From the NCBI GenBank assembly GCA_003255065.1, contig QAOA01008090.1, positions 24,727 through 88,726 of the forward strand: a DNA stretch of 64,000 nucleotides. Direction: 5' to 3'. A program made the position numbers and the translations under genes. This document shows, in pieces, positions 1-11,044 of the stretch. The DNA is from Cercis canadensis (lineage: Eukaryota; Streptophyta; Magnoliopsida; Fabales; Fabaceae). Below the pieces are notes generated by a model. That model was given only the letters and a program-made list of their open reading frames with translations, was not told the DNA's origin and did no database searches. Numbering within the stretch: position 1 is the stretch's first letter; every line of letters begins with the position of its first letter.

Positions 1-160
1 TGTGGATACATGCAACTCATCCTGTGATATAGTAGAACCATAGAGCCTTTAAAAGATGGGCTAAGTATGGATACATATCCATGAACATTAAATTAAGTTA
101 CTTATGATGTGGATCGATAATGTATTCTGAATCGGCAACAAATTCTGGGGGAGTGAATAT

Positions 161-744
161 TGTTTGAGTTTATATAGGATATTTAAGTTGAAATGTGTTG
201 ATAGTCTTTCCAATTAACATCTGTGCTAAAATCACAATGTGGATGAGACTTAGATATATGATATATGTACATCTTGACTTGGGCTAAAATAAAGATGTGA
301 AAGGAATTTTTCGAGGTTGTCTGCTATATATAAAGACAAATGTGTAGTACATCTCTAATTAGGGTTTAGGGAAATTCAGAACCATAATTCACTTGTGTTA
401 TGATATAACGATAATTCCTTATGTGGAGTTTCCACAATTCCTGGTTTAGCATGTGAATTGATACCTAGACCGTATGTGGAAACCCGGAATCTAGGAAAAC
501 TAATCAAAGATGTTGTAGGAATGTAACCAGCAATGTGGTCATGCTTGATCACAGAATCATATTTTGATGTTTCTATCTTGATTGAGAAGGCGTCACACTC
601 ACATTCGTAAGTGTCATTAAATACTCTGCCTCTTCTTTCTATTTGATCAAGACAATTAAGTTCTGAGTGAGTCGCATGATTCCATCATAAATAACTCATA
701 GTATCTTGTAGTCAGGAGCTGCTTTATTCTTTCATTATCTTACA
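161..744 (+). mobile_element. Possible copia-type 3' LTR remnant
   Basis: The segment starts TGTTTGAG directly after a purine-rich tract (GGGGGAGTGA, about 147-156) that resembles a polypurine tract, and a plausible CA end lies at 743-744. It has no coding capacity. The DNA before it (1-160) would then be the last part of the element's internal region, but no RNase H motif is readable there. No target-site duplication can be tested because the left half of the element is absent. The LTR reading is an inference from the PPT-TG junction only. Confidence 0.3.
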
Positions 745-1056
745 CTAGAAGAGTCACTTAGCATTACTGGCTCTTGTGATGGAGATTACTGAAGTAAGTA
801 AATTCTCTATTACTTCAATGATTCTTGGGCCATTGGCTTCTCAACTCCAGGTCTCTATGAGAGAGACTGGAGTGAGAGATTACAGATTCAAAACCCACTG
901 GGTGGTCCTATGTGACTTATGGTATTAAGTTAGTCACCAAAAAGGGTTTGTTTTTAAATTTCAGGATGTTCAATTATTTTCAGTGTACATACACATATAT
1001 AATGAGAAAAGGAAGAAAAAGCTAGAGGCTACCAACTTATTTGTATTTCATATGCG

Positions 1057-1203
1057 CAGAGAGACACTTGGCGTTTGACTGCTGAGAATAAGGAGCTGAA
1101 AATGCGCTTAGAGGCTATGGAACAAGAAGCACAGCTGAGAGATACTGAAAGAAGGGTCATTGCACTGCAATCTTCTCTTTCTGCGTTCTTTCTTTTTGTT
1201 TAG
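1057..1203 (+). pseudogene. bZIP transcription factor fragment (group I, VIP1/RF2a-like leucine zipper)
   Basis: Read from 1057 the frame gives a leucine-zipper stretch with QRDT, LTAENKELKMRLEAMEQ and AQLRD, then leaves the family after about 30 residues and stops at TAG 1201-1203. Plant group-I bZIP proteins (VIP1/RF2a type) carry this ENKELK-RL-AMEQ-A-LRD pattern in the zipper just after the basic region; they are nuclear DNA-binding proteins. A pyrimidine-rich tract and ...gcgcag before 1060 look like a 3' splice site, so this may be one exon. No basic region, no N-terminal part and no following exon were recognised within about 1 kb on either side. It is therefore a captured or relict exon, or the edge of a decayed gene. 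Confidence 0.6.
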
Positions 1204-3130
1204 GCCCATCAGAGTCAAGAATATGCACAGTGTTTGCATGCTTTACACCAGCACTAGATCATATAAATAAATCTTCTGTTCAAGACTTGGCTAGGCTTGA
1301 ATATTGGATGGAGCCTATGTTCTGTTTTCCAATTGTTTTTATTTCTTTGGATGATGTCATATCTATCGTAAGACTTTTAAATTTCAGTGAAGACATAACA
1401 TAATTGTAACTTGATCAACTGTTAGGAAAAATGGGATCCAAACTTTACTTGGCACCTAAAATGTTTGTGCTGACCGATTATTATGCATCCAGGTTGACTG
1501 TTCTTGTTTATGTTTGCAGAAAATTAATGGTTGGGTATATTAACTGCTATTTATGTTCTGCAATTGCAAAGTTGGTGACAGGGTAATGGCTGTTTTGTTT
1601 ATTTCGTCCAGAGGATCATTTTCAAATAATGGGTTGTGTCTTGTATTCATTTCTTTTATCTTGACCCTGCATTCTTGGAACTATTACCCCATCATTTGGA
1701 AATAAATGAGAAAGGAAAGAAAATAAGAATAAAAAAATTAGCAATGAATCTAGAGATAATGCATGCAATGATATATTATCTATTGAAAAGTTATTTGGCT
1801 TCTATTAGGTTGATTTATTTCTAAATCATTAATCTCAAAATTTGTTCTTCTCTTTAAACAAGTTTCAATTGTAGGACAAGAGTTCATTTCTTTCTAGAAT
1901 AGGTAGTGTTTTTACATAAATTTACACAAGCTTCCCTTGGAGAGACTTTGACCCCAAAAGGATGTTCTTAAATTAGAAGTCTTCCCCTCGGAATGAAGTA
2001 GCCGACGCAAGGAAAAGGTCTTGGGTGAGGACAACACCCGAGTGCCTTATCGATTGGAAGGCTTTTTGGGACAAGGTATAGACCTCCTTGGAGGTCCTCT
2101 ATGATGACCCGAGTAAGAAAACCCATACGGAGAAGTGTGAATAGAAGTTTCCTGGAACCAGCCCATGTCACTGTCCTTCCCTTTTTGTCTTTATCCAAGA
2201 TATTTATCCCTTTCAGCCAGCTCATGCGTTCTAACAATTCATACCAATTGCCTCACCCCTATAAATCCTCATCCGCCCCACTATCACCTGCACCACTTTG
2301 TTGTGCCCTCTGGCATGTACTATGGTAATGGTTTTGTACGCTCCACGCGCGCGCACGCACTGGGTGAGCAGGCTCCTGCTTGGTAGAGTCTCTAACTCAG
2401 CCCTAAAGGGTAACCGCCCTGGAGACCTATAAATACCCCTTGTATCAGCAGAAGAAAGCAAGTGGAAGCAAGCAGAAAAGACCTTGCAAAACCTCTGCTC
2501 AATTCATTCCAGAAACCACTTTTCTCTCCAAATCCTTAAGACAAAGCTAAAAACACCATGAAACACCATTTTATTCCACCATTAATGAACTAGGAAAACC
2601 TTGCACCAGCTAGCCTCTCCTCTACTATGAAAACCACAGCTCCTCTGCTTTGTCCAAGATTTCCTTTTTCTCTCCAACCATAAAAGATATCTTTAAGCTT
2701 TTTCTCTCTAAATCCTTTCTCTCTCTAAAACCTAGAAATTCATCACTTTCTCTAAAACCCAGAAATTCATCACATCTTCATCAAAGTCTCCAGCAAGACA
2801 ACCACACCTTAGAGATCTCTCACCTGCGAAGCCCAAAGCTCTACCAAAAATCACCATAACTCCCTTCCACAGCCACACCATGACTCCGTCTTCCTCTACA
2901 ATTCCTTATACAAATCACATGGCTTCCATCTAAGGGCTCCATTTGCTTACTCTAAAAGGACTCTCTATTCGTCTACTCAAAAGGCCATCCTGGAGTCCTT
3001 GTTCATTCACCTCTCAATCCATCAAAGCTCAGTCATGCTCAAAGAATCCGTACAGAGATTTTCGTTAAATGGGAAGAACCTCTCCCTCTCTTTTACTCTG
3101 GATTTCTAACTTCTTTGTTAATAATATCTC
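1204..3130. other. Gene-free region with promoter-like stretch
   Basis: No recognisable coding sequence. Two TATA-like words occur, ctataaatcc near 2260 and ctataaatacccc near 2427, the second followed by an A/C-rich leader-like stretch. A short direct repeat built on CTCTAAAACC(T/C)AGAAATTCATCAC lies at about 2724-2772. The small open frames on both strands here match no family I know. The block may be an unclassified LTR or a decayed promoter; neither can be shown. Confidence 0.4.
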
Positions 3131-4194
3131 TGACAGTTCAAATACGCTCCTAGAGAGAGTGCAATCAAAAGCTTGATTTAAACAAAAAACATGTGCTCAG
3201 ATAAGAAACAAGTTTGATAACCAGTTTTCACATATAGCCAACAAAATACTTAATAAGACAGCTTCAAGAAATATAAATAGCTGAAATGTAAGAGATGAAG
3301 GGTTTAGAGATAGAAGCCAGAAATTATAGTGTTACGGCCAATAAAGCCTACGTCTACTCTCTCAAGATTGGAGTTTCACTAGCAGTTGAGGTTATTTGAT
3401 CAAACTTCTCTAAGTTGCTTACAGAACTGGTTTTACACAAGATCACCAATGAACTCTTTCTCTTTGGTTTTTATACAACCTCACTAGAAACTTTCTTTCC
3501 CTCTAATCAAGAGTAGAGGTCAATCTCTCCAGATTTCCTCAATGGAAATCTGTAATACAAAAACCCAGATTAATTTTAGTTCCCAACGAAAATTTCTCTC
3601 TCTTTTACACAAGGTAGATCAACTAGGTAGAAATAGAGAGATGAGAAAAAGGTGGACTGCTTGTGATGATCACACAGAATTTTTCTTCTAAACGATTGCT
3701 TCTCTGAAGTTTTGTTTATTTCATCAACTCTTGGGTCTTCAATATATAGGCGTCCAGAGGTAGAAGATGATCATTTGAATTCTAGACAAGGTCTTCAATG
3801 TTTGGCTGTCAAGTCGTGTTATATTAGGAATCCTCTTATTTGATCTTGCTTTGTTTCCTAACAAAACTCTTATGTTTGAAAAACTTCCTTTTAATTATAG
3901 CTTTCAACAGCTCTTTTCTTGATTGAATTCTTCTACACGAATTGCCTCTGATTGAGTGATATTTGTTCTGAAATAATTACTAATTTTGAAATATCTTCTG
4001 ATTGCCACATTAGCATGCCTTCTTGTAATGAACCAATTTTACACTAAAACTTGTTCTAGCTAAGGCAGAACTCCTTCTTCTTCTTGATCATTAGCCTGTC
4101 ACTTTAGTAAACACTTAGCAAACCGATTAAGGTTAGTGACAAAGTAAGATCATTTGTTATAATCAAAACTGGATTGAAGGATGTGGAACCAACA
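3131..4194 (-). mobile_element. SIRE/Maximus-type copia LTR, minus strand
   Basis: On the minus strand the segment begins TGTTGGTTCCAC and continues with TTTTGATTATAAC, matching the start of the SIRE-like LTRs at 18980 and 53926 (TGTTAG...CACAAG...TTTTGATGATAAC). It ends ...CTCTCTAGGA...CTGTCA, matching their shared end (CTCTAGGAATAG...CTCA). Length is 1064 bp against about 1160 bp for those LTRs. The adjoining 4195-4212, read on the minus strand, ends GTGGGGGAGAT, a typical SIRE polypurine tract. The pentamer ATCTC occurs on both sides (3126-3130 and 4195-4199), so it is either a solo LTR with that TSD or the 3' LTR plus PPT of a truncated element. Confidence 0.6.
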
Positions 4195-4417
4195 ATCTCC
4201 CCCACAAATAGGTAGCATTGCAAGTCATGATGTCTCAACCATTAGAATGAATGAAGGACATCCTTTGTTTAGATGTTTTCAATACCTTAATATTAAGGGT
4301 AAATTTTGGCTTTGCAGCTGTATTTGGTAAATTATGATTTCATGGACAAAATCACCCTAATTAAGACTCACTAGCTGTATTTGTTTAGATGTTTTAAATG
4401 ACTCACTAGCTAGGAAT

Positions 4418-4763
4418 TACTATTGATTTAAGTGACTTGAAAATAATTGTCTCTACATTTTTTTCTCCTCTCAATTGATATATATATATATATATATATT
4501 CATGAGATGATAAAAGATACAAGAAAATCGGCGAGAAGTCATCTGATTAGATGGCAAAGGGTACTTCTATCAAAGAGAACCTACCAACANTTACTATTGA
4601 TTTAAGTGACTTGAAAATAATTGTCTCTACATTTTTTTCTCCTCTCAATTGATATATATATATATATATATATTCATGAGATGATAAAAGATACAAGAAA
4701 ATCGGCGAGAAGTCATCTGATTAGATGGCAAAGGGTACTTCTACCAAAGAGAACCTACCAACA
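4418..4763 (+). repeat. Near-identical direct duplication around N at 4590 (probable assembly artefact)
   Basis: 4418-4589 and 4591-4763 are nearly identical. The unit includes a (TA)n run whose length differs slightly between copies. Copy one ends at the N and copy two starts immediately after it. This is what two overlapping contig ends look like when a scaffolder places a one-base gap instead of merging them. Confidence 0.85.
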
Positions 4764-5568
4764 TTCTACATCACCTAGTAAAAACGCTTAAGCTCTTTCA
4801 TAACATAGTTACTAATTTAAAGACACAAAACCAACTAGAAAAGATTAGAGATAGCCCCCGGATACAGTTAGCATGCTTGATTGGAAATTGGGAACCTGCT
4901 GTCATTGGCACTTAAATGGAACCTGAGCTATTGAGTAACAGATTTATGTGACTGTAGATCATCATGATGATCATATAACTTATTTCTTTTGGCCATAGTG
5001 ATGATAATAGAACAATTTGCCCATTTCTCCCAAGTTGATGATCTTTGAAATAATCTTTGCCACTAAATCTCAACTGGGTTTAACTACATTATGTATTTAA
5101 GGCTATTCAATAACTTATTTCCGAAGAGGTTTCTTCTGAATCGGATATTATGAATACTTCGTATTGAAGGCTTTTTTTTTTTTTTTTTTNTTTTTTTTTT
5201 TTTTTTGTTACTTAAAGGGTGTGATATTAAAGAGTATTTTGTATTTGTTGTACGGAAATTCAAAATTTTTGTATTTGCTGTAATGATCAAACATTGTATT
5301 AAAGCATGCTTAAGATGACTAAGAATGTGGAGATTGTATACTCCTAGTGTCCTTATATGTGTTCACTCTAATACGAAATTAACATGACAAATGAAAACTT
5401 CTAAAATATCAAATTATTTGGTTATATCATCAACACATAATTATCTTTTCAGGATTTTTTTGGGTAACACAAACAGAACATAGTTAGGTACGTATGCTAT
5501 TAGGTAATTGAGAATGGGATGATGATGACTTCTTTGATGATAATTTAAATATAATTATTTTCCTTATT

Positions 5569-6078
5569 AACATCAAACTTTGATCTTATATGGTTTAGTA
5601 ACCATGACATCTTTCTGTAAATGTTATTAATAATCACCATGTTCTTTAAGTGGTGTACGATGCCATAACTTGAACTCTATATGAAAGTCCAATCGAGAAC
5701 TTCAACTTCAACTCAAACCAACCAATAAGTTTTGGATTAATTTCTCATAATTGTTTTAAGAAAGAAAAATACTACGGTACCCAGTCGTTTTATGTCTTGG
5801 TAGTTACTTGGGAAGATGTGCCNAACATCAAACTTTGATCTTATATGGTTTAGTAACCATGACATCTTTCTGTAAATGTTATTAATAATCACCATGTTCT
5901 TTAAGTGGAGTACGGATGCCATAACTTGAACTCTATATGAAAGTCCAATCGAGAACTTCAACTTCAACTCAAACCAACCAATAAGTTTTGGATTAATTTC
6001 TCATAATTGTTTTAAGAAAGAAAAATACTACGGTACCCAGTCGTTTTATGTCTTGGTAGATACTCGGGAAGATGTGCC
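5569..6078 (+). repeat. Near-identical direct duplication around N at 5823 (probable assembly artefact)
   Basis: 5569-5822 and 5824-6078 agree except for a few substitutions and one one-base indel (gtgtacgatg against gagtacggatg). The break coincides with the single N. The small differences suggest two haplotypes or read errors at unmerged contig ends rather than an old duplication. Confidence 0.85.
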
Positions 6079-6290
6079 AATTTACACTCTTCTTGTAATT
6101 GTTGGGACTAATTGTTGTAATTTATGTAATTTCCTAGTTGAAACCAGTGTTTCTATCCAATAATTTGTGTCCAGACCATAGAACAATGTTCTATAAAAGA
6201 TAATGAGAAAACTTAAATAGTTACAATAAGCTGTTAACGTCTTTTCTTTTGTCAATGATTGGATTTAAACACTATATGTTTAAAGAAAGG

Positions 6291-6973
6291 GGAAAAGTCT
6301 AACTTATCCCTTTCAACTTAGTGTAGTTGCACTTTACTTTCAAATTTTTAAAATGTTACAAGGAATCCTTGTTAACTATCAAAATGTGCAAAAAATTTTA
6401 CCCTTTTCTTTTAACCGTTAACTATCAATTGCACTTTACTGCTTTTTTTTTTTTCTCAAAACAATTTCATTCTCTTCAATTTTACCGCGTTACTTATTGG
6501 TGAAATTCCACTACGAAACCGATGATAATTAATGCAATTGCTTCAATTACCGACTACAAACAATGAATTTAGGTGGAGAATTCAAATTCAAGCGGGGAAT
6601 TTCATTGTACAGTTTCTAATTCTTTGTTCATGAAGTGCAGGAATAGCTATGGAGAAAGTTCACAGTGACAGCAAGGTTCCAAAGCAGAAGTCTTTGAACG
6701 ACAACTTTTCAGTGATGAACTTGGAAATGGATGAATAGTTGTTGATCGGAGGAGGACACTATTACCAGTCAATGACCATGCATGGAGGCAAGAAGATGAT
6801 TTTGGGCATCACGTGCCACTCACATAGTGTTTTTCGTCTCTGTTTGAACGCAGTATGTGAATGGGGGTTTGTGTACATTTTGATAATTAATAAGGGTTTC
6901 TTATAACGTTTTAAACATTTAGAGATAAAGCGCAATTGACCGTAAGTTGAAGGGGTAGATTAAAGTTTTTCCT
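6291..6973. mobile_element. Candidate non-autonomous inverted-repeat element
   Basis: The left end (about 6291-6360) begins GGGAAAAGTCTAACTTATCC and then CTTTCAACTTAG; the reverse complement of the right end (about 6901-6973) begins GGAAAAACTTTAATCTACCC and then CTTCAACTTACGG. The match continues with gaps for about 60 bp, giving diverged terminal inverted repeats around about 550 bp. The core contains a short frame (6650-6739, ATG to TAG) that I do not recognise. No target-site duplication is visible, so superfamily is uncertain; long TIRs would suit a Mutator-like element, possibly one carrying captured sequence. Confidence 0.45.
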
Positions 6974-7786
6974 TGTGGAGCGTTTGGTACACAAATTCTT
7001 TTTATTTTCTGAGAATCTAAACTTGGAAAAGTAGTCTTCCTATGCTTGGTTCAAGTTTTTTAACAAACAATCCCAAGAAAGTAACATTACTTGAAATGGT
7101 TTTTTGCTAACTTTCCCACAAAAACATTCACATTGTAAGGAATCTTGGATTCCCATAGCATGATAAAAAAATTTACATGTAAAAAGATAAATCTATCCGC
7201 CCTTAACCTCATGAAACCCAAACTGCCAGAACTCTCTCTTGTTCCTTTGCCATGTAAACCACGGACCACCATAGTTTTGTCTCTGGCAAGCTTCGCCAAT
7301 GAGCTTCTGCTTTTGGTTATGTAACTCGAAGCTTATAGTGNATTTTAAACATTTAGAGATAAAGCGCAATTGACCGTAAGCTGAAGGGGTAGATTAAAGT
7401 TTTTCCTTGTGGAGCGTTTGGTACACAAATTCTTTTTATTTTCTGAGAATCTAAACTTGGAAAAGTAGTCTTCCTATGCTTGGTTCAAGTTTTTTAACAA
7501 ACAATCCCAAGAAAGTAACATTACTTGAAATGGTTTTTTGCTAACTTTCCCACAAAAAATTCACATTGTAAGGAATCTTGGATTCCCATAGCATGATAAA
7601 AAAATTTACATGTAAAAAGATAAATCTATCCACCCTTACTCTCATGAAACCCAAACTGCCAGAACTCTCTCTTGTTCCTTTGACATGTAAACCACGGACC
7701 ACCATAGTTTTGTCTTTGGCAAGCTTCGCTAATGAGCTTTGTCCGCGAGCTTCTGCTTTTGGTTATGTAACTCGAAGCTTATAGTG
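6909..7786 (+). repeat. Near-identical direct duplication around N at 7341 (probable assembly artefact)
   Basis: 6909-7340 and 7343-7786 are near-identical, apart from a short insertion in the second copy (near 7737-7747) and scattered differences. The first copy stops at ...gcttatagtg exactly where the second runs on into the copia Z LTR. A contig break at an LTR edge is typical of repeat-limited assembly. The paired minus-strand frame at 7087-7299 and plus-strand frame at 7578-7784 are shadows of this duplicated block, not genes. Confidence 0.8.
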
Positions 7787-7789
7787 TAA

Positions 7790-7985
7790 TGGAGTATTAA
7801 CCACATGACAACCACATGTTGATAATCCTTAGATATGATTAGGTTATACATTCAAATATTGTATTTTAAATATAGCATAAATAGGATAATACTAGGATAT
7901 TCTTAATTTTGTTATAGTTTTTTTTCTCTTATCTGTATATATTGACACTACTACTCTGAATACAATTGAGACTCTTTTCCTATCA
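7790..7985 (+). repeat. Copia Z 5' LTR
   Basis: Begins TGGAGTATTAACC and ends TATCA. It aligns along its length with 12668-12863. It is followed after 16 bases by the primer-binding site. Upstream DNA ends ...gcttatagtg, the point at which the preceding contig copy also stops. Confidence 0.75.
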
Positions 7986-8070
7986 AATATGTTTATCTTT
8001 ATGGTATTAGAGCAATTTTTGCTTTAACCAGCATCAATTTGATCCACCCTTTATTTCTTCTCCTTTTTCA

Positions 8071-10164
8071 ATGGCCAACTCCTCCACCATCAATTCCATT
8101 CCCTTTCACCTAGACACCAATCCCACTAACCTCATCACCATAAATGTTTCCAACCTTGTCATCAAACTCACCAGCAACAATTATGTTGCTTAGGCTAAAC
8201 AAATGAAGTCTATCATTGAGTGGATTTTATATCCACTCTTTAGGTATCTTTTACTTAATTATTTGGTTGTTTATTGAGATTTATTGCCATCTAATGAGTT
8301 GTTTATGTTAAATTGTAGGTTTAAATGGAAAACATAAGTCTCATGTTTTGAAGTGAAGAAATGGAAATTTGGGAAGAATTGGGATAGAAAGCAAGGGCTG
8401 CTGCGCTTGAAACCGAGAGCTGCTGCCCTTAGAGCATCAAAATGAAAGGACCTAACAGAGAGCAAGCACTGATGTGCTAGAAAGATAGAGCTGCGGCACC
8501 CGTGAACAAATTTCCAACCTTCATTCTTGAGACCAAGCGCCATAGCATCCAAAACCAAGAGCTGCAACACTCAATCCCTGTATTCCAACCATTCAGACCC
8601 AAGAGGAAGTGTTGCGGTGCTCAACAATCAGAGCCGCAACGCCCATTTGCGAGGAATTTGGCACTTTTGTACAGAGCGCTAGAGCCGCAGCGCCCAAAAC
8701 CCAGAGCTGCGGCGCCCGCACAAGTTTCCTGAAACATGACTTTATTTCCTAGTTTTTGAGGGCTTTTGCTGAGAAGTATAAATAGGGATTTTTTGGGATT
8801 CTATTCTAGACATCTTTGGAGAGTAGAAACAGAGGCAAAACAAGGATTGAAGAGGAGATTTGTGGAGTCGATTCAGATTTCATCACAGAGTTTTATTCTT
8901 CTGCTTTTTCAATTATGACTAAATTTTGCTTTACCATGTTCTTACCTTCTGCTATGAACTAAATTCCCTTCTAGGGCTATGATGTTCATGCTTCTAATTA
9001 ATTGTGATTTTCTATTTCTTTAATTCAAGAACTCCTTTATTAATTGTCTTCTTCTTCTTAATTATTCATGTTTCTAATTGTTTGATCACCAATTAGTTGA
9101 TTAGATAATTACAATGAGACTCAGAGGTAATTTGTAATTAAAGATCATAGGGATTAAGAACATAGGTTGCATGTAGGATAGAAATATACCTCCATGACCT
9201 GTGTAGCTATTTAAAAAGAACCTTAGAATTAAGTGAATTTCTAGGTTATTCGCAATCCACATGAGAATATAGAGGATTTATAACTTAGAAATATTTTTGT
9301 TTGACTTTGGGAAATGCTAATAAATAATTTAGGGTTCTTGGCTAGCAATTAGAAAGATTGTTCTTGGTTAATGAATTAGGAATAGCAAATCTGAATGGCT
9401 ATGGTGAAATCAAAAGCCCTAGATATTTCTCTCTAGATTAATTCTTGATTTTGTCTCTATTTTTATTTACTTTCATTTTAAATTTGTTTATTCTTACAAT
9501 TTCTCCATACTCATTGATTAGATAAAATTGAGATTAATCCAATTTCGATAGTTGATAACATTAGTCCTCGTGGGAACAATAACTCACTCTCATCTTATTA
9601 CTTGGAAACGATAACGTGCACTTGCGTTAGGATTTTTCACAATAAGTTCTTGGTGTCTATGTTAATTGGCTATGCCTTGTGGGCTATATCACTGGCCCCA
9701 CTCCTTGTCCTCCACCCACCATTGAACATCATGGTGAGGATGTTGAGAATCCTCTTTGCACTTTTTGGATATGACAGGGCCATTTTCTATTGCTAGCTAT
9801 CATGGCAACTTGTGATCATGATGCTCGTACTGTCATCTCTCAAGCATCTACTTCTCAAGAAGCATGGGAACAACTTCATCGTGCCTTTTCAAATTGCTCA
9901 AGGTCCAAAGTCATGGCCCTGAAGGAACACCTGTCCCACCTCACCAAAGGAACCATTTCTATTGTTGAATATCTCCGAAATGTGAAGAGCATCTCGGATG
10001 AACTTACTGTTATAGGTCATCCTCTTGATGACATCAATCTCACCCTTCATTGCCTTAGTGGCCTTGGTTCCTCTTACAAGTTGCTGCCGCCATCTGTGTG
10101 CGTGAAACTCCAATTTCCTATGATGAATTATTTAAGACTCTCACTGACTATGAGTCCTTTTTGA
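8071..10164 (+). pseudogene. Copia Z gag (UBN2-type), split and mutated
   Basis: The gag starts at ATG 8071 (MANSSTINSIPFHLDT) with the family pattern NLVIKLTSNNYV, then hits TAG at 8191-8193 where a tryptophan codon is expected. At 8217 the frame is broken by an Athila-type LTR. Gag resumes about 9660-9790 (TPCPPPTIE, CTFW, then a TGA) and runs on at 9790-10164 with the UBN2 core (SQEAWEQLHRAFS, SRSKVMALKEHL, LTKGTISIVEYL). UBN2 gag forms the particle that packages retrotransposon RNA. A CCHC zinc knuckle (CX2CX4HX4C) follows at 10338-10379 after a frame change. Confidence 0.8.
8217..9650 (+). mobile_element. Athila-type LTR inserted in copia Z gag
   Basis: The left end (TGAGTGGATTTTATATCC) resembles the LTR starts of elements A and B (TGATAAGCGGATTTTATACC). 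The body aligns with their R/U5 region (for example catagggattaagaacata, ttagggttcttggctagcaa), and the right end (acgtgcacttgcgtt...cacaataagtt) matches their LTR end. A TATA box (TATAAATA) is at 8777-8784. A run of GC-rich words (CCGCAGCGCCC, CTGCGGCGCCC) fills 8385-8725. Just past the LTR, TTGGTGTC (9650-9657) aligns with the tRNA-Asp primer site of A/B (TTGGCGCC) with two C-to-T changes. So it is more likely a 5' LTR plus a PBS stub than a clean solo LTR. No clear TSD was found. Confidence 0.75.
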
Positions 10165-10337
10165 AGAAGGAAGACACCACCTCTATTACTAGCCCAGTTT
10201 CTACTCATCATGCTCGGCATCATCACTCCTAACATCCCACTCACCCATGTTGCACCACCCACTACCCCAACCAATCCCAGTCCCATCCATCCTTCACATC
10301 TTTAGACACCACACACAAGACCTCATCTCCTCTCATT

Positions 10338-10800
10338 TGCCAATATTGCAACCGCAGAGGTCATATTGCCAAATTTTGCTTCAAAATCAATAATAATCCC
10401 AATGTCTCACCTTCTGCACATGCTACCACTGCCACCAATGCACCCAAATCTCACTGGATCATTGACTCCGGTGCCACTCACCACATCACAAACGACTTTA
10501 GCAAATTCACTGTGTCCTCCGAGTATGAAGGCCTTGATGAACTCATTGTTGTTGATGGCTCATCCCTTCCCATTATGCACACTGGTTCTAGCTATCTTCC
10601 TTCCTCTTTACAAATATCAAATGTTTTATTGGTTCCCTCTATCAATGAGAATTTCATCTCAATTTCTCAATTATGTAACCAAAATCATGTTTCAATGGAA
10701 TTTTTCCCTAACTATTTTTAGGTCAAGGCTTTGAGCATGGGACAAGTACTAGTGCAAGGTCCGAATGACCAACATGTTTACAAGCTCTCTACCTAAACCC
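10338..10800 (+). pseudogene. Copia Z zinc knuckle, protease and start of GAG-pre-integrase
   Basis: After the CCHC knuckle (10338-10379) the frame gives a retropepsin-type aspartic protease with the active-site triad D-S-G at 10464-10472 (WIIDSGATHHI) and a downstream LVPSINENFISISQL segment. The protease would cut the Gag-Pol polyprotein. A TAG at about 10720 interrupts it, and the GAG-pre-integrase part (QHVYKLS) ends abruptly. Integrase zinc-finger and DDE motifs are absent after this point. Confidence 0.75.
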
Positions 10801-11044
10801 GCCCTCCATTTGCAGCTGCCACCTCCATGCACCCAACCCACCATCCTTATTAACCGTCCAGCCCAATCATCAAATTTCCACCTACTCACCTCCCTCTCCC
10901 ATCACAAACACGTCTTTTCCTTTAGAAGAACTTGCACAGCCAATTTCCCAAGCCTATTCAACCACTACAACCGCACCAGCTCCAGCACTATCTCCACCTG
11001 TTCAACGCCAGCCACCATGTAACACCTCTCTTTCTACTCATCCC

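Larger units (their letters stand above)
4195..6290. other. Gene-free region with two duplicated assembly joins
   Basis: AT-rich DNA without a recognisable gene. It holds two direct duplications centred on single Ns (described separately), a (TA)n run near 4480-4500 that recurs after the first N, and a poly-T tract of about 35 bases containing an N at 5190. Short open frames cross these repeats and have no protein-like composition. Confidence 0.5.

Noticed and set aside
1968..2461. Overlapping open frames on both strands near 2.0-2.5 kb
   Set aside because: All are under 90 codons, overlap each other on both strands, and show no family motif; they cover promoter-like non-coding DNA.
7087..7784. 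Two similar small frames (7087-7299 minus, 7578-7784 plus)
   Set aside because: They are opposite-strand readings of one block duplicated at the N, with no recognisable motif.
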